A DNA stretch of 64,000 bases from Viola odorata (taxonomy: Eukaryota; Streptophyta; Magnoliopsida; Malpighiales; Violaceae), in contig OY829541.1 of assembly GCA_963691705.1 (NCBI GenBank), positions 56,095,931-56,159,930 of the forward strand, in the 5' to 3' direction. Of the stretch, positions 33,974-44,888 are shown piece by piece. A model generated the notes under the pieces. The model had not been told where the DNA came from and made no database searches. It saw only the letters and a program-made list of their open reading frames with translations. Position 1 is the first letter of the stretch. Each line of letters starts with the position of its first letter. Position numbers and translations under genes: made by a program.

Positions 33974-35653
33974 ATGGCCAACGATGCAAAGGCGAGCAAT
34001 GTTGGAGATCATGCCGGATGCGAGAAGGAGAGGAATAACCCTTTTAAGTGCGGAAAGTCCATGGACGCGTTGCGTGCCATAGAGGCCAAGGTGGCACGGA
34101 TGGAGTTAATTTTGGCCGACGATAGGGACCGATTTGAGGAGCTGGACCAATGCATCGAGGAGCTCTCTAAGGGGAAAGAAGAGTTCCAGCGGGAGGTGCA
34201 AGATGCCCTCAACATTATGGCCGAATCATATGAGAAGCGGTACGTGGAACAAGCCGCTATGATCCAAGCCCTCTAGGCGCAAGTGACCATCTTGATGGCG
34301 CAAATGCAAGAGATGAAAGCCGATTGGATCTTTTGCAAGCAGGCCGTCGTCAATGGAGGAGCTGCTGCACAAGTCGAGGGTCGATGCACCAAGGCCTAAG
34401 ACCTTCAACGGGACAAGGGACACCAAGGAAGTTGAGAACTTATGGTGGAGTCTAGACCGCTACTTCGATCAATGCCACATCGTGTAGGATGTGGAAAAGA
34501 TCAAGACAACGGTAAATTACCTAGCCAATACAGCGATGCTATGATGGAGGCGTCGGTACCGAGACATCGAACATGGGACAGGGGTTGTCGACTTCACAAG
34601 GGAGCTGAAGTCCATGTTCTACCCACACAACGTGGAGCACGAAGCTAGGGCCAAGCTTCGACACCTAGTGCACAAGGGCAACGTGTATGAATACGTGAAG
34701 GAGTTTACTGAGTTGCACTTAGAGATTGGGGACATGCCCAAGAGAGAGGCCCTCTTTGCATTCTTAGATGGGTCCAACCCTAGGCGAGGATGGAGTTACA
34801 AAGGCGAAATGTGCAGGATTTGGCTTCGGCCATCGCTGCCGTAGAATCCCTTGTCGAATACAAACAGGACGATTCTTCTCGACCCAAGCCATCAAGGGTT
34901 GACAAGGGCAAGGGAAAGAAAGATTCTAATAACATGAAAGACGAACGGAGGGACAGGTCGCCGAGACATGAACAACCTAAAAGGCGCAGTGAGAGGGGTC
35001 ATGGTGGTCACATGAGTAGCGGCAACAAGAAGTTGGAGTGCTTCTTGTGTAGCGGTCCACATGTGTGAGGGACTACCCGACACGGGCAATGAGGAGCTTG
35101 AGTTAAGTTGTCGTAGAGAGGCGACAATTGGGGCCATGAGGGTCATTGGCTTGATGAAGCGCAAAGAGTTGGCGGACGATAACTCTAACCAAGGCCATGG
35201 GAAAGGCTAACAGAAGGATCGAATGTATGTGATGGCCCGGATTAATGGACAAGAAGTGAGGACAAGAATTGACACGGGGGTTTCTGATATTTGTGTTGAA
35301 GCGAATGAGGCGAGGCATTTGGGCATCTGGTTCACGTGCAAAGAAGAATGGTTTAAGACTGTGAACTCGGAGCCGATCAGGATCGAAGGCGTGGCCCACG
35401 ACCAAAAGGTGCGCGTTGGAGATTGGGAGGGCAAAGTGACGATGTCGGTAGTGTCGATGGACGACTATCCAATCATGTTAGGTATGGACTTCTTCGACCA
35501 TGTATGGGCCTATCCCGATCCGTCTAGTGACATCTTGATCATGAGACATAGGGGAAATGAGTATTCGCACCGGTCTTACGAGAAGACGGAGAGGCCAAAG
35601 CCATCCCTTCATTACGGATATGGCGGGGGCCTAAGCCAAAGGAAGCCAAACTG
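33974..35653 (+). pseudogene. Degenerate gag-protease of the LTR element
   Basis: The frame begins at ATG 33974 (MANDAKASN) with a coiled-coil-like stretch (MDALRAIEAKVARMELILADD), stops at 34274, and resumes in shifted frames. At 34614-34770 a retrotransposon gag-like block reads FYPHNVEHEARAKLRHL. A basic region and CFLCSGPH at about 35038-35064 form the start of a CCHC knuckle cut by a stop. From 35223 a retropepsin-like segment carries TRIDTGVS and YPIMLGMDFFD. No polymerase sequence follows up to the right LTR. Confidence 0.8.
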
Positions 35654-36113
35654 AAAATGGACAAGGGTGCGTCCATAACCGAGTAAGCCGAGGCGATGGG
35701 AGACTAAGGCATGCTAAAGGGACTCGCGGAAGCGAGGCCAAGGGGGGAGTCAAAGGAGAAAACGCCGACGGGACAAGTGAAGCTCAAGTTCGAGACGAGG
35801 CCAAGTGTGGGGGCACGTAATAATTTAGCGACTCCAAGGATGGAGAAGCTAATGGAGCCAAGAGGTGTGGGGATCACCCAAATTAGGGACTTAGTGCGGG
35901 AGCCACTAGGTAAAGACAACACTTGTCTTGTGCGACGAGACAAGAATGACCCAGGATCGAGGGAAGCTACGCTAGAAAGTGTCAAGGGGTGGCACTATCA
36001 TAAGGGTAAGGTGCCCGAGCGAGGCGGCAAGTTGTGGCAAGGTGAACGCTTACCGAGGGACATTAGGAGCGTGCCATGACGACGGGGAGGCCGCTAGAAT
36101 AGGTGGGGGAGGA

Positions 36114-36727
36114 TGTCACTCCCCTCACAAGTGAGACCCACTAGTGTGCCTAGGGCTTACGCATGTGACTCGATGAAATGGGTCATGGGACCAGCGGAAG
36201 GCACGCAATGTAAAACGTGGACGCCGAGAGAGGTTTATCAAGCAAGCTTGAAAAGGCTTGAAGGATTCGGAAGCTTCCAGAAGAATCTAGCACATTGTGG
36301 AGATATGTGTGGAACCTTCCGGGAAGATTCTAGAAAGGTTCTAGAAGGGAAGATATGTGTGGAGCCTTCTAGAAGTTTTCTAGAATGTGGTAGATGTGTA
36401 GAGAATTTTAGAATAGTTATAGATACTTAATCTCCATCATTGGATCAAAATGATCCTAGCTGTCCATTGAGGAGGTGATTGTGTATAAATAAGGTGGAGT
36501 CTCACTTGTACATTTAGCCAAGCATTTGTATTCAAGCATTGGTGAAATTGTTAATACCAAGCATTCTTCTCCAAGCTATCTTGTGTGCTTTCCTTTCATA
36601 GTTCTTCTTGTGCTAATATTGTTTAAGTCTTGTGGTTTTGGTGGTTAGGCTGACTTAGCAGGCTAAAAAGCGAGCTAGCTAGGTACCGCACGGGTTAATC
36701 GTTGCGCAAAATACTCATCTCGTAACA
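36114..36727 (+). repeat. 3' LTR
   Basis: 614 bp, beginning TGTCACTCCCC and ending CTCGTAACA, with TATAAATA at about 36484. It is paired with 33321-33934. Confidence 0.88.
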
Positions 36728-38547
36728 ATGTGCACTCGATGGCCTTGTCTGATTTTAACTTTGGTGCACAGGACTGTGAGGCTGAAAACTGCAATGCCCA
36801 CAATACCAGCCACCTGCAACCAGTGATGCAAGTGAGGGTGCAACGCCTATACTCTTATGACTCTACCTCAATTTTTAACCTACACAGACAGTTCAACAAC
36901 TACATCGTTCCAACGTACGAAGCAAATTATTGATTACTCCCGGAATGGTCCACCAATAAAAGGGCACTACACTAGTGCCAAATCCAGGAAGGTATGTGAT
37001 GGATGATATGACATTTTAGGAGTACAGGATAATTACGACCCAAAAAACTACCTACCTTTTTAAGGATTGTACACTTTGAGATAAACAAAAACTCTTGTTA
37101 GAATGTGTTTTCCATCAAAACAAAAAAAACAGTTCCAATGCCAGTGACTGATTAAGGAAGTAATTATATTTAGGAAACAGAGTCGATAACCAAGAGCCTC
37201 TTCACACAAAATTATCCCATCCAACCTGTTGGCATTTCCTGATTCCAGAATGGCAATTCTGGACCTGGTTTTGTAATGACCCATTAAATGTTATCGGGTA
37301 ATTCTTTGATGATAGCTCTATGGCAGTGAAGCCCAATTCAGATGGGCCTGGGCTACATGGATCGGTGATGCTTGCTTCTGATAAGAGAATTTTGAAAAGA
37401 CATCTATTATCAAAATTTGAAAATGTTATTTGTGAACAAAAGACACAATCGATAGTTATCTGCTAATGATTTTATACCTGTATAACTTTTCGAATATTTC
37501 TTCTTAATTATTATAAACATGAATAATTGTCCTTTAATTATTGACTCAGTTAACTATCTTATGTGGTGGATTAATTTCATATATGTATTTCAAAAAAATT
37601 AAAAATTGAATTTGACTGTTATAAACACTTTTGCATATGTGCGTTAGGGGTGGCAAAACGGTACGAGATGGGTTTTGGGACTACAACCTTTAGTCTCGCT
37701 AATGTACGAACATGTCCCATTCCGTCCCGTTTAAAAATGAGACTAAAATATTGGTTTCAGTCCCAATTATGAAGTTAGATTCATCTAAAATTAGACTCAA
37801 CAGCTATTTAAAACAAAATAAAACTAAAGGGTTCATGGGGCTGTTATGGCCATGAAACCCTAACAAAGTACTAATTATTTTTAAGAACAATATAATGCGT
37901 ATATTTCAGGACATAAATTTTTAAAATATTTTTTCCTTGTATTTTCTTTTCTATGCAAGATTTGCATGACCACTGCGTATAGAAAAGTAAATGGATACAA
38001 ATATGTTTATTCATTGGAAGAACCTTTATGGTAAGGAAAGAGAATAAAATTAACTATAAAAAAAAAAGTGTTGCGTCTTAGAAATCCCTAGTAATTTTTG
38101 TTGCACTACATTTGGTGCCATGAGAGAAAAATTAATAAGGTATATTATTACAAACACACAAAAATGGCATTGGTTAAAGAATTACTTTTCTCCAAATTGA
38201 ATTTTTAAGAGTTAAATTTTTCTGTAATAAAATTTAAAATTTTAGATTTCAAATTTCGGAGTCACTTTCTTCAATGTGTCCAGTTAACTAACACTAGAAA
38301 AAAAGAAGGAAAAAACCGAAATTGGCTAGAAGAGGAGAAACATCAGCTAATCCCCATGTGTCAAGGAAAATCTAAGGTCTTTTAATATGGAGCTAAACAT
38401 GTCTTAAAATCATTTTAAAATTGAATTGTGGTTTGTTAAAATTAACAAACATAATCTGAATATTGAGTAAAGATAGAGGTTGGTTTTTTAAATTTTTCGT
38501 ATTAATAATTACGTAAATCCCTCGTAAAATTTTATAAATCTAAAACT
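36728..38547. other. Intergenic DNA with a solitary hAT-like terminus
   Basis: No coding frame is supported. At about 37645 TAGGGGTGGCAAAACGG resembles a hAT terminus, followed by GGGACTACAACC and CATTCCGTCCCGTTT, but no partner end was found. Confidence 0.45.
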
Positions 38548-38778
38548 ATGAAACATATGAAGAAAATAACAAATTTATACCCATATCATGTTATCAATTA
38601 TTTCTTATTATTGTTCTTATCATCATCATCATCATCATCATCTCATTTGTATAATAAGCTTTCAACCAAACAAGAAAATGGTGTTGTTTCTTCATGGTTA
38701 ACTATTCATAGACAAGCAAAATTGCATATATATTCCATTTCAAATTCAAACAAGGATGCAACCGATGATGGCAATTGA
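38548..38778 (+). CDS. Possible small secreted peptide, 76 aa
   Basis: An ATG-initiated frame with a hydrophobic N-terminal segment (about residues 15-23, INYFLLLFL). A run of eight serines follows, encoded by a TCA microsatellite (38620-38641), and then a short polar tail without cysteines. It ends 21 bp from the 3' end of the minus-strand gene at 38800. I do not recognise it. The layout is compatible with a signal peptide, but chance cannot be excluded. Confidence 0.2.
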   Translation: MKHMKKITNLYPYHVINYFLLLFLSSSSSSSSHLYNKLSTKQENGVVSSWLTIHRQAKLHIYSISNSNKDATDDGN

Positions 38779-38799
38779 TCACTCCTAATAAAATGACTT

Positions 38800-39033
38800 C
38801 TAGAGAGGCCAAAACTCAGTACCACCAGGCTTCTTCACAAGAATCTGGTTGTACTCAGGCCTGGCTGTGAGATTTTTGAAGAAGAAAAAGGCGATGAGGA
38901 ATAGGAGGACGAAGAATATCTCAAATTCTGCAAATCCCACAAAATTAACAACAGAGTTCACCACTCGACTCAGTGCTGGCTCGTTCTTTCTGCCACCACC
39001 AACCCTACCTTGCCTGCCAACTTCTCTGCCCAT
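38800..39033 (-). CDS. Conserved-looking 77-aa single-pass membrane protein
   Basis: MGREVGRQGRVGGG at the N-terminus is basic and Gly-rich. It is followed by RVVNSVVNFVGFAEFEIFF, a strong transmembrane segment (about residues 37-53), and a polar tail ending RPEYNQILVKKPGG. Small plant proteins of this layout exist in my memory, but I cannot attach a name or function. A well-formed GT-AG intron in the leader (39084-40970) and a TATA box at 41051 support a real gene. Its 5' end is divergent from the PPR gene, with about 680 bp between the TATA box and the PPR start codon. Confidence 0.7.
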   Translation of the reverse strand: MGREVGRQGRVGGGRKNEPALSRVVNSVVNFVGFAEFEIFFVLLFLIAFFFFKNLTARPEYNQILVKKPGGTEFWPL

Positions 39034-39083
39034 ATCCTTACGTTAACTTAACTCCTCTGTCGTTGAAGAAATATTTGGATCTC

Positions 39084-40970
39084 CTGTAATTGATGCAAAT
39101 AATGGAGAGGGTGATTGTTAAACAAACATCGATTTTCTTCAAGAAACAGACAAACAAATAACGCTTAACATTAGAAGCTGACATCTCATGTAAATCAATC
39201 AGCAAACTAAAAGGTAAGACTGTAGAGCTTGTGAGGAACTAACTTAACGATGGCATACAGTTTTTCCTTCTTTTGAGGTCCAGCCAATTCCTCTATAGTA
39301 TACTTATGGAGATTGAAAAACTTAAAACAAAGCAACAATTTTCTTTGTACTTGAGCTTAATAACAAAATCCAATATCAAGGCTACATGAGGAGTCACTTG
39401 CCTCCTATTTACCCCTTGGCACTGCTCTTCCTTGAGCCCCGTATATTACTTAAATACCACAAAATTAAATTACTGAAGTCCTTAATAAACATTTATTTCT
39501 AAAAGAGTTGCAGTGATACACATGGATTTTCTATCTGGACAATTACCCTAAGCAATCACAGGGAGTATGAGCTGTGTATGCAACCTAAGGCAATATTTGT
39601 CTAGACAATAGAAAAAACAAGCAACTTGTTTCTCCAACTATGCCTAACAAGACTGAGCACTATGCAATCCGACGCAGATTAGCCCTCTTCAAACATTTCT
39701 AAAGAAACAAGGGCCCAAACTAATCCTGAGTCCCTTCCCATAGGAATCCACCACATTCAAAAATCTTACATGTAAATCTTCTTCATTTACTCTGCCTTCT
39801 TAGCAGATGCTCCTCCAACCAAAGTCACAACCTATTACATCTAATGCCTACCACTTTACACAACATTCATATTAAGGCTACTTGCAAGTTCTATAGTGAT
39901 GCTATGCTGCCAAATTTAGAAGATGAAGCATCAGATTCTGCAGAAAGTGTACTTGAACACGGCACATTTACAACCATCAATAGTAGAATCATGACAACAA
40001 AAGAGAAATTATCATGATGATGGCCTTCTTCAGAGATCATCCTACGAATGCAAGCAACTTTTTCGTATGGACATGTAAGATTTGCAAGCATTCCACAACT
40101 ATGCAAGCAAGCAACCTTTGCACTAACCTTAAGCATCATCCTACAAATGCAAGCACCCTTTGCAAACATTCCACCACTATCTGGTAATCGACAACAAGTC
40201 CCATGAACAAAAAATCACTAATTTCCTAGGAAGGGATAATACTAGCCTTTTGGAACCATGCGGAAGTAAAATTTGATTTAACAATTAGCTGAGCATAAAA
40301 AATTGGACTTTAGAAAGATATATCTCAGACTCTCTGAAACGCAAAGAGCAGCCACCCAATGTTTGATTAGTTCACCAACTTTTCAAGGTCCCCCTCATTC
40401 TGATTGATCTACAAAACCCTTCTGATTAGCAATATTGCTTCACAGGACGATTATTGTGTTTTACTAAATGATGGCTGATACAGATGCCCAGAAGTATGAA
40501 AGCGCAACATGTTCAAAGCTTAAAACTCAAAGTTCTACATATCTTTTCACTCCAGCTAAACTCAGATATGGAGCAAACTCACGAATAAACCACAAACTTG
40601 AGAATACCCAGTAGCATAGGAAACGATCGTCTCTAATTCTTTAACATCAACTAAGCCTAGTCCTAAAGGTTCCATTTTTAAAATTTGTTTATATTTGTTT
40701 TTGGAAAGAAAGAACATTTAACATGTATTCAGCACATAAGTTATTCAGCTTTAATCATTCTGGACTCAGACCCAATTGAAGTGGAAAATTGAAGCCAGTC
40801 AAAAGAAATCCCCAAATTTAGAATCACTACAAAAATGGGTTGACACGGAAATGAAAAATACACAAATCACAAGAGCAGAAAGGCAAACAATTGCAATTCT
40901 AATAACAATTCACAATCAGAAGCGGAAAGACAGGTGAGTAAGAAAGGGATAGAGAGGTAGCGCGACGCAC
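39084..40970 (-). other. 5' UTR intron of the 77-aa protein gene
   Basis: On the minus strand the donor CCAG|GTGCGT lies at 40971/40970 and the acceptor ATTACAG|GAGATC at 39084/39083, giving a 1,887-bp leader intron. It contains an imperfect ~96-bp-offset duplication (ATCATCCTAC.AATGCAAGCA near 40038 and 40134). Long leader introns often enhance expression in plants; that effect here is inference. Confidence 0.5.
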
Positions 40971-41050
40971 CTGGTTTGGTCAATGAGAGATGACGCGTGT
41001 AAGAATGAACAAGTCAGGCTGGATGATTGCTTCTTCTCAGCGATCGATGT

Positions 41051-41057
41051 TTTTATA
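41051..41057 (-). promoter_or_regulatory. TATA box of the 77-aa protein gene
   Basis: TATAAAA on the minus strand, followed about 30 bp downstream by the presumed first exon, which ends at the donor at 40971. Confidence 0.5.
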
Positions 41058-41281
41058 GCATCGGATTCCTCCAAGTTTATCGCTCAAACGGTGTCGCATT
41101 TGGCACACCTCTATTGACTGTTGACCGCTGGATCAAAAATCATAGTAAGTGGATCCCGTCAACGAAAGACAAAATCCAAAATCCAGAAAACTGTCAATGA
41201 CATGTCATTGAATAGTTTGCGGGACACGTCATTCTTAGGTATCAGGCTCAGAGGGCCGGCCTTGACATTTCTCCACAAACG

Positions 41282-41288
41282 TATAAAT
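41282..41288 (+). promoter_or_regulatory. TATA box of the PPR gene
   Basis: TATAAAT on the plus strand, 450 bp upstream of the start codon. A leader intron with donor CACT|GTGAGT (41449) and acceptor TTTTAG (41665) would shorten the distance. The intron is inferred. Confidence 0.4.
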
Positions 41289-41737
41289 GGAGCTGTGTCA
41301 CACGGTGTGTAACAGACGACCAAGCAAAAACATTCGCAGACCTAAGATTTCATCTCAACAACAAATCTTGTCTTCAGTTGTTTTTTGATATGTGCATCCG
41401 TGTGTAAGATTATCTAGCAAAAGGTACAACCTTTGGATGGTTTTGCTCACTGTGAGTAGCGTTTCGTGTTTGGATTTCTGCACGCACATCAAGTGTTTGT
41501 GGGTTAGCCTCTTAGACACTTTGATTGAAGATTTTCCCTGTGTTGATTTCATTTATGCTTTCTTTCGGTTTTGGGTGGCTCATACACTGTATTTCTTCAA
41601 AGTGTAGTGAATAATTATATCCCAACATGATGCATTTAGTCCTAACTCGATTCATTTTCTTTTAGTAGCTAACACGGAACAGCAGCTATTGATTGCCAGT
41701 GTGCTCTAGCCTGGAGATAGATAATAGTCTGTTTGCA

Positions 41738-43231
41738 ATGAGCATAAAGTGGCCAAGGCGTCTAACACCAACACAGCTCTCTCAAATCATAAGGACTCAG
41801 AAAAATCCATTAACAGCCTTTCAGATTTTCAAAGAAGTAAAAAACATGTACCCGAGTTATCACCATAATGGTCCTGTGTATGCCACCATGATTGGCATCC
41901 TGGGAAACTCGGGCCGAATCACCGAGATGAGAGAGGTTATTGATCAGATGCGAGATGATTCTTGTGAGTGTAAAGATTCAGTTTTTGTGACTGCAATTAA
42001 TACCTATTCAAGGGCTGGACTGTTGAATGATGCAGTCTCTCTCTTTAAGAGCATTCCGAGGTTTAACTGTGTTAATTGGACTGAATCTTTTAACACTCTT
42101 TTGCAATTAATGGTTAAAGAATCAAAGTTCAAGGCGGTTCACCGTCTATTCTTGGAACACTCGTTTGGGTGGGGAGTGAAGTCACGCATTCGTTCCTTAA
42201 ACCTGCTACTGGGTGCACTTTGTCAACATAATCTCTCTGACCTTGCATTGCATGTCTTCCAGGAGATGTCTTATCAGGGTTGCTATCCAAATAGAGAGAG
42301 TTATCAAATCCTTATGAAGGGATTGTGTGAAGACGGGCGGCTGAATGATGCCGTCCATTTATTATATTCAATGTTTTGGAGGATTTCTCAAAAGGGAAGT
42401 GGTGAGGATATTGTGATATATAGAACACTTTTGGATGCCTTATGTGATAATGGGCAGGTTGAAGAAGCGTTGGAAATCCTCAGTAAGATCTTAAGGAAAG
42501 GACTGAAAGCACCTAAGCAATTCCGCCACCAACTTGATCTCAGCTGCTGCAATGATGATGAAGATATAGAAACTACAAAGCGTTTGATTAATGAGGCTCT
42601 AGTCAGAGGTAGTGTTCCAAGCTTGGCTGGTTATAATGCTATGGGTATTGACCTATATGATGAAGGTAAGGTTGGACAAGCAGATAAAGTTCTTGATGAA
42701 ATGTGCGGTAGAGGTTTTCGGCCATCACTTTTAGCTTATGAAGCAAAGATTAGAGCTTTGTGTAGAGAAGGTAGGCTTGGTGAAGCAGCTGACGTCATAA
42801 AAATGGAGATGGTGGAAAGGAATTGCGTTCCAACTGTAAGACTGTATAACATTCTTTTAAAAGGCTTATGTGATGCGGGGAGTTCAGAAAAAGCTGTTGA
42901 CTATTTGAAGAGGATGGCCAAGCAGATGGGCTGTGTTGCTAACCAAGAAACTTACAGCATTTTAGTGCATGGGTCGTGTAGAGACAGTAAGTTTGTTGAA
43001 GCAAGTCAGCTTATGGAAGCGATGTTGGTTCGGTCATTTTGGCCTTCAGTTGATACCTACAATGTGGTTATATGTGGTCTTTGTTCCATGGGGAGGCAAT
43101 ATGAAGCTATTATGTGGTTGGAGGAGATGGTTAGCCAAGGTAAGCTACCAGAACATTCTGTTTGGAATGCTTTGGTAACTTCAGTATGTTGCAACATGAC
43201 TGACATTGATATTCAATGGGATACAATCTAA
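41738..43231 (+). CDS. P-class PPR protein, At1g05600 type
   Basis: A single exon of 497 residues. The start is the first ATG in frame (41738, MSIKWPRRLTP); the frame is open further upstream but only from a TTG. The protein is a string of 35-residue pentatricopeptide repeats with typical phrases: NGPVYATMIGILGNSGRI, PNRESYQILMKGLCEDGRL, PTVRLYNILLKGLCDAG and PSVDTYNVVICGLCSMGR. The non-repeat segment LLYSMFWRISQKGSGEDIV is, from memory, characteristic of Arabidopsis At1g05600 (annotated embryo-defective). No DYW or E domain is present, so it is a P-class RNA-binding protein, probably acting on organelle transcripts. The frame is intact and near the family's usual length. Confidence 0.9.
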   Translation: MSIKWPRRLTPTQLSQIIRTQKNPLTAFQIFKEVKNMYPSYHHNGPVYATMIGILGNSGRITEMREVIDQMRDDSCECKDSVFVTAINTYSRAGLLNDAVSLFKSIPRFNCVNWTESFNTLLQLMVKESKFKAVHRLFLEHSFGWGVKSRIRSLNLLLGALCQHNLSDLALHVFQEMSYQGCYPNRESYQILMKGLCEDGRLNDAVHLLYSMFWRISQKGSGEDIVIYRTLLDALCDNGQVEEALEILSKILRKGLKAPKQFRHQLDLSCCNDDEDIETTKRLINEALVRGSVPSLAGYNAMGIDLYDEGKVGQADKVLDEMCGRGFRPSLLAYEAKIRALCREGRLGEAADVIKMEMVERNCVPTVRLYNILLKGLCDAGSSEKAVDYLKRMAKQMGCVANQETYSILVHGSCRDSKFVEASQLMEAMLVRSFWPSVDTYNVVICGLCSMGRQYEAIMWLEEMVSQGKLPEHSVWNALVTSVCCNMTDIDIQWDTI

Positions 43232-43797
43232 GCAGCTTGGCAGTTGTTTCGTAGCTAATGTCGAAGCAGCATAGAAGATGAAGTTTCTGTTAGGTCTTCC
43301 CTATTATATTCAGCGTCTCACGGGGAGATTTAGATGGGGTAGGCATGGGACTGGAGGAAGAACATGGGAAGAGTCCTGTGCTGATTCGGAGAGCGCATTG
43401 GAGCGATTTGGATTGTCTTGAGCATCGTGTTGAAAGGATAATGCTCTGTTGCTGATGAGAATAACGCCAGCGATGACTGCTACGGCAGCAATATCCTGAC
43501 TTTTTTGCTTCAAGTAGTCTTTTCAGTTTGTATTTCTAAGCGGAGTCGATACACAAGTGATAACCTTTCTCTCCTTCCCCTTCATCTTCTTCAGCGAACG
43601 GATCCTCGAATTCGGTGGCTACTCCTTTTCTTTTCTTCATTGTTGCTTCTGTAAACAACTCAAAATGTTCTACTATGATCGAATTTGGTATTAACCATTA
43701 TGTGTTTCAAAACTGTTTATATTTTGAACCATTCAAGTTTCGTGGAAAGATCAATGATTAAAGTAGATTGGACCTGTTAGAGTTATTATAAAATATA
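43232..43797. other. 3' flank of the PPR gene; small minus-strand frames of unknown value
   Basis: On the minus strand an ATG frame at 43640-43536 (34 aa, MKKRKGVATEFEDPFAEEDE...) and an adjacent frame at 43513-43310 with a hydrophobic segment (IAAVAVIAGVILI) might be exons of a small gene. No consistent splice joins them convincingly and I do not recognise the product. Confidence 0.3.
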
Positions 43798-44491
43798 TAG
43801 TGACTGTTTGGGAAACACCAAAAAATTGGTTTAGGTTGTAGAAGTTGGTTTCAAAACCAAAAGTGGTGTTTGGTAACACCTTTGGATACGAGCTTTTGGA
43901 AAAGTTCTATTCAAAACCAAAAAAAATTCCTTGGTTTTGGGCTGGAGCATTAAAATCCCTTGGTTTTGGGCTGGAGCATTTTGCTCCAGCAGCAAACCAG
44001 CTTTGCCAAAAGCCGGATTGCTCTCTCCTCTCTCATCCTTTTTTTTTTTTTTTTTTGAAATTCAATTTTCTTACTCGGTATAATGAACGAAATAAATTAA
44101 AAACTATCACAATATAATCTCTATCTTAAGATGAGTAATTTTATATCCACTTTTCTTATTTTTATTATTTTTTTAGAAATGGGTTTTATACCATTTAATT
44201 AATTTTTTTTGTTAATTATTTGTTTTAAAAATAGATTAATTTAAATAATTTATATAAATAATATTTGAAATAAAACGGTGCATTTTATAGTCATTTTACA
44301 TTCAAACCATAATTTTAACCGCAGTGTTTACCAAACACCAAAAACAACTTCTCGTTTCCCACAACACTTTTAAAAAAATGTTTACTAAACACCTCAGGTA
44401 TCTCACAACACTTTTTCCAAAAGTACTTTTTCCACAGAACTTTTCCCAAAGCACTTCTCGGACTAGAACCGGAACGCCAAACAGGTCCATA
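43798..44491. mobile_element. Probable non-autonomous DNA transposon (~0.7 kb)
   Basis: The left end TGACTGTTTGGGAAACAC mirrors the right end, which reads GGACCTGTTTGGCG on the other strand. The interior is full of palindromic GTGTTTGGTAAACAC-like motifs in both orientations. A 23-bp phrase beginning CCTTGGTTTTGGGCTGGAGC is duplicated at 43929 and 43958. No coding sequence and no clear target duplication were found, so the superfamily is uncertain. Confidence 0.55.
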
Positions 44492-44693
44492 GTAAATATG
44501 TATATTTATAAATTCTCTCAATTTATATATAAAATTTAATTTAGTGATATTTTAAAATTATTAATTAAAATAAACTTTTAAATTATTAATTAAAATAAAC
44601 ATCTAACTAATTCATAGACTGAGTTACAAACTTATTGGTAATTACTATTATTTTTCTTTCCATAAATAAATGGTATCTATTTGTTATTAATTA

Positions 44694-44888
44694 CTCCCTC
44701 TGTCCACAATTAGATGTCGCCTGCACTGTAGATACGCATATTAAGGAGGCCGGATGACGCACTATTTTTTAATTTTTTCTCGGACGTAGGAAAATGATTA
44801 ACGTACGTTCGAAAAAAAGTACGAAATTTTTTGGGGTCAAATAGTATGTCATCCGACCTTCTAATAATTTTGAATAGTGTTTCCTCTA
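44694..44888. mobile_element. Truncated Stowaway-type MITE, same family as 27718-27977
   Basis: It begins CTCCCTCTGTCCACAATTAG after a TA (44692-44693) and shares with the other copy ATTAACGTACGTTCGAAAAA, GTACGAAATTTTTT.GGGTCA and the CCGGATGAC/ATCCGACC region. The right inverted repeat is missing after about 44888. It lies just upstream of the SR34a-like gene. Confidence 0.8.

Larger units (their letters stand above)
33321..36727 (+). mobile_element. LTR retrotransposon with gag-protease only (3.4 kb)
   Basis: Two 614-bp direct repeats (33321-33934 and 36114-36727) enclose 2.2 kb. After the left LTR, AGTGGTAGCGGAGCAC resembles the tRNA-Met-type primer site TGGTATCAGAGC. Before the right LTR, GGTGGGGGAGGA is a polypurine tract. 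ATGT flanks both ends (33317-33320 and 36728-36731), a possible 4-bp target duplication. The interior encodes gag-like and aspartic-protease-like sequence with several stops and frameshifts, and no reverse transcriptase, RNase H or integrase. It fits the gag-only (TR-GAG-like) non-autonomous class derived from Ty3/gypsy elements, which depends on a partner for replication. The LTRs differ at scattered sites, so the insertion is not recent. Confidence 0.88.

Noticed and set aside
33317..36731. A canonical 5-bp target duplication for the LTR element
   Set aside because: Only ATGT (4 bp) matches at both ends and the left LTR start is mutated, so a 5-bp duplication cannot be claimed.
40824..40850. 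CACTACAAAAATGGG as a second CACTA transposon end
   Set aside because: A short match with no subterminal repeats, partner end or target duplication; it lies in the leader intron of the 77-aa protein gene.
41693..41737. Upstream extension of the PPR protein (MPVCSSLEIDNS)
   Set aside because: It begins at TTG. The first ATG at 41738 gives a start that agrees with the family.
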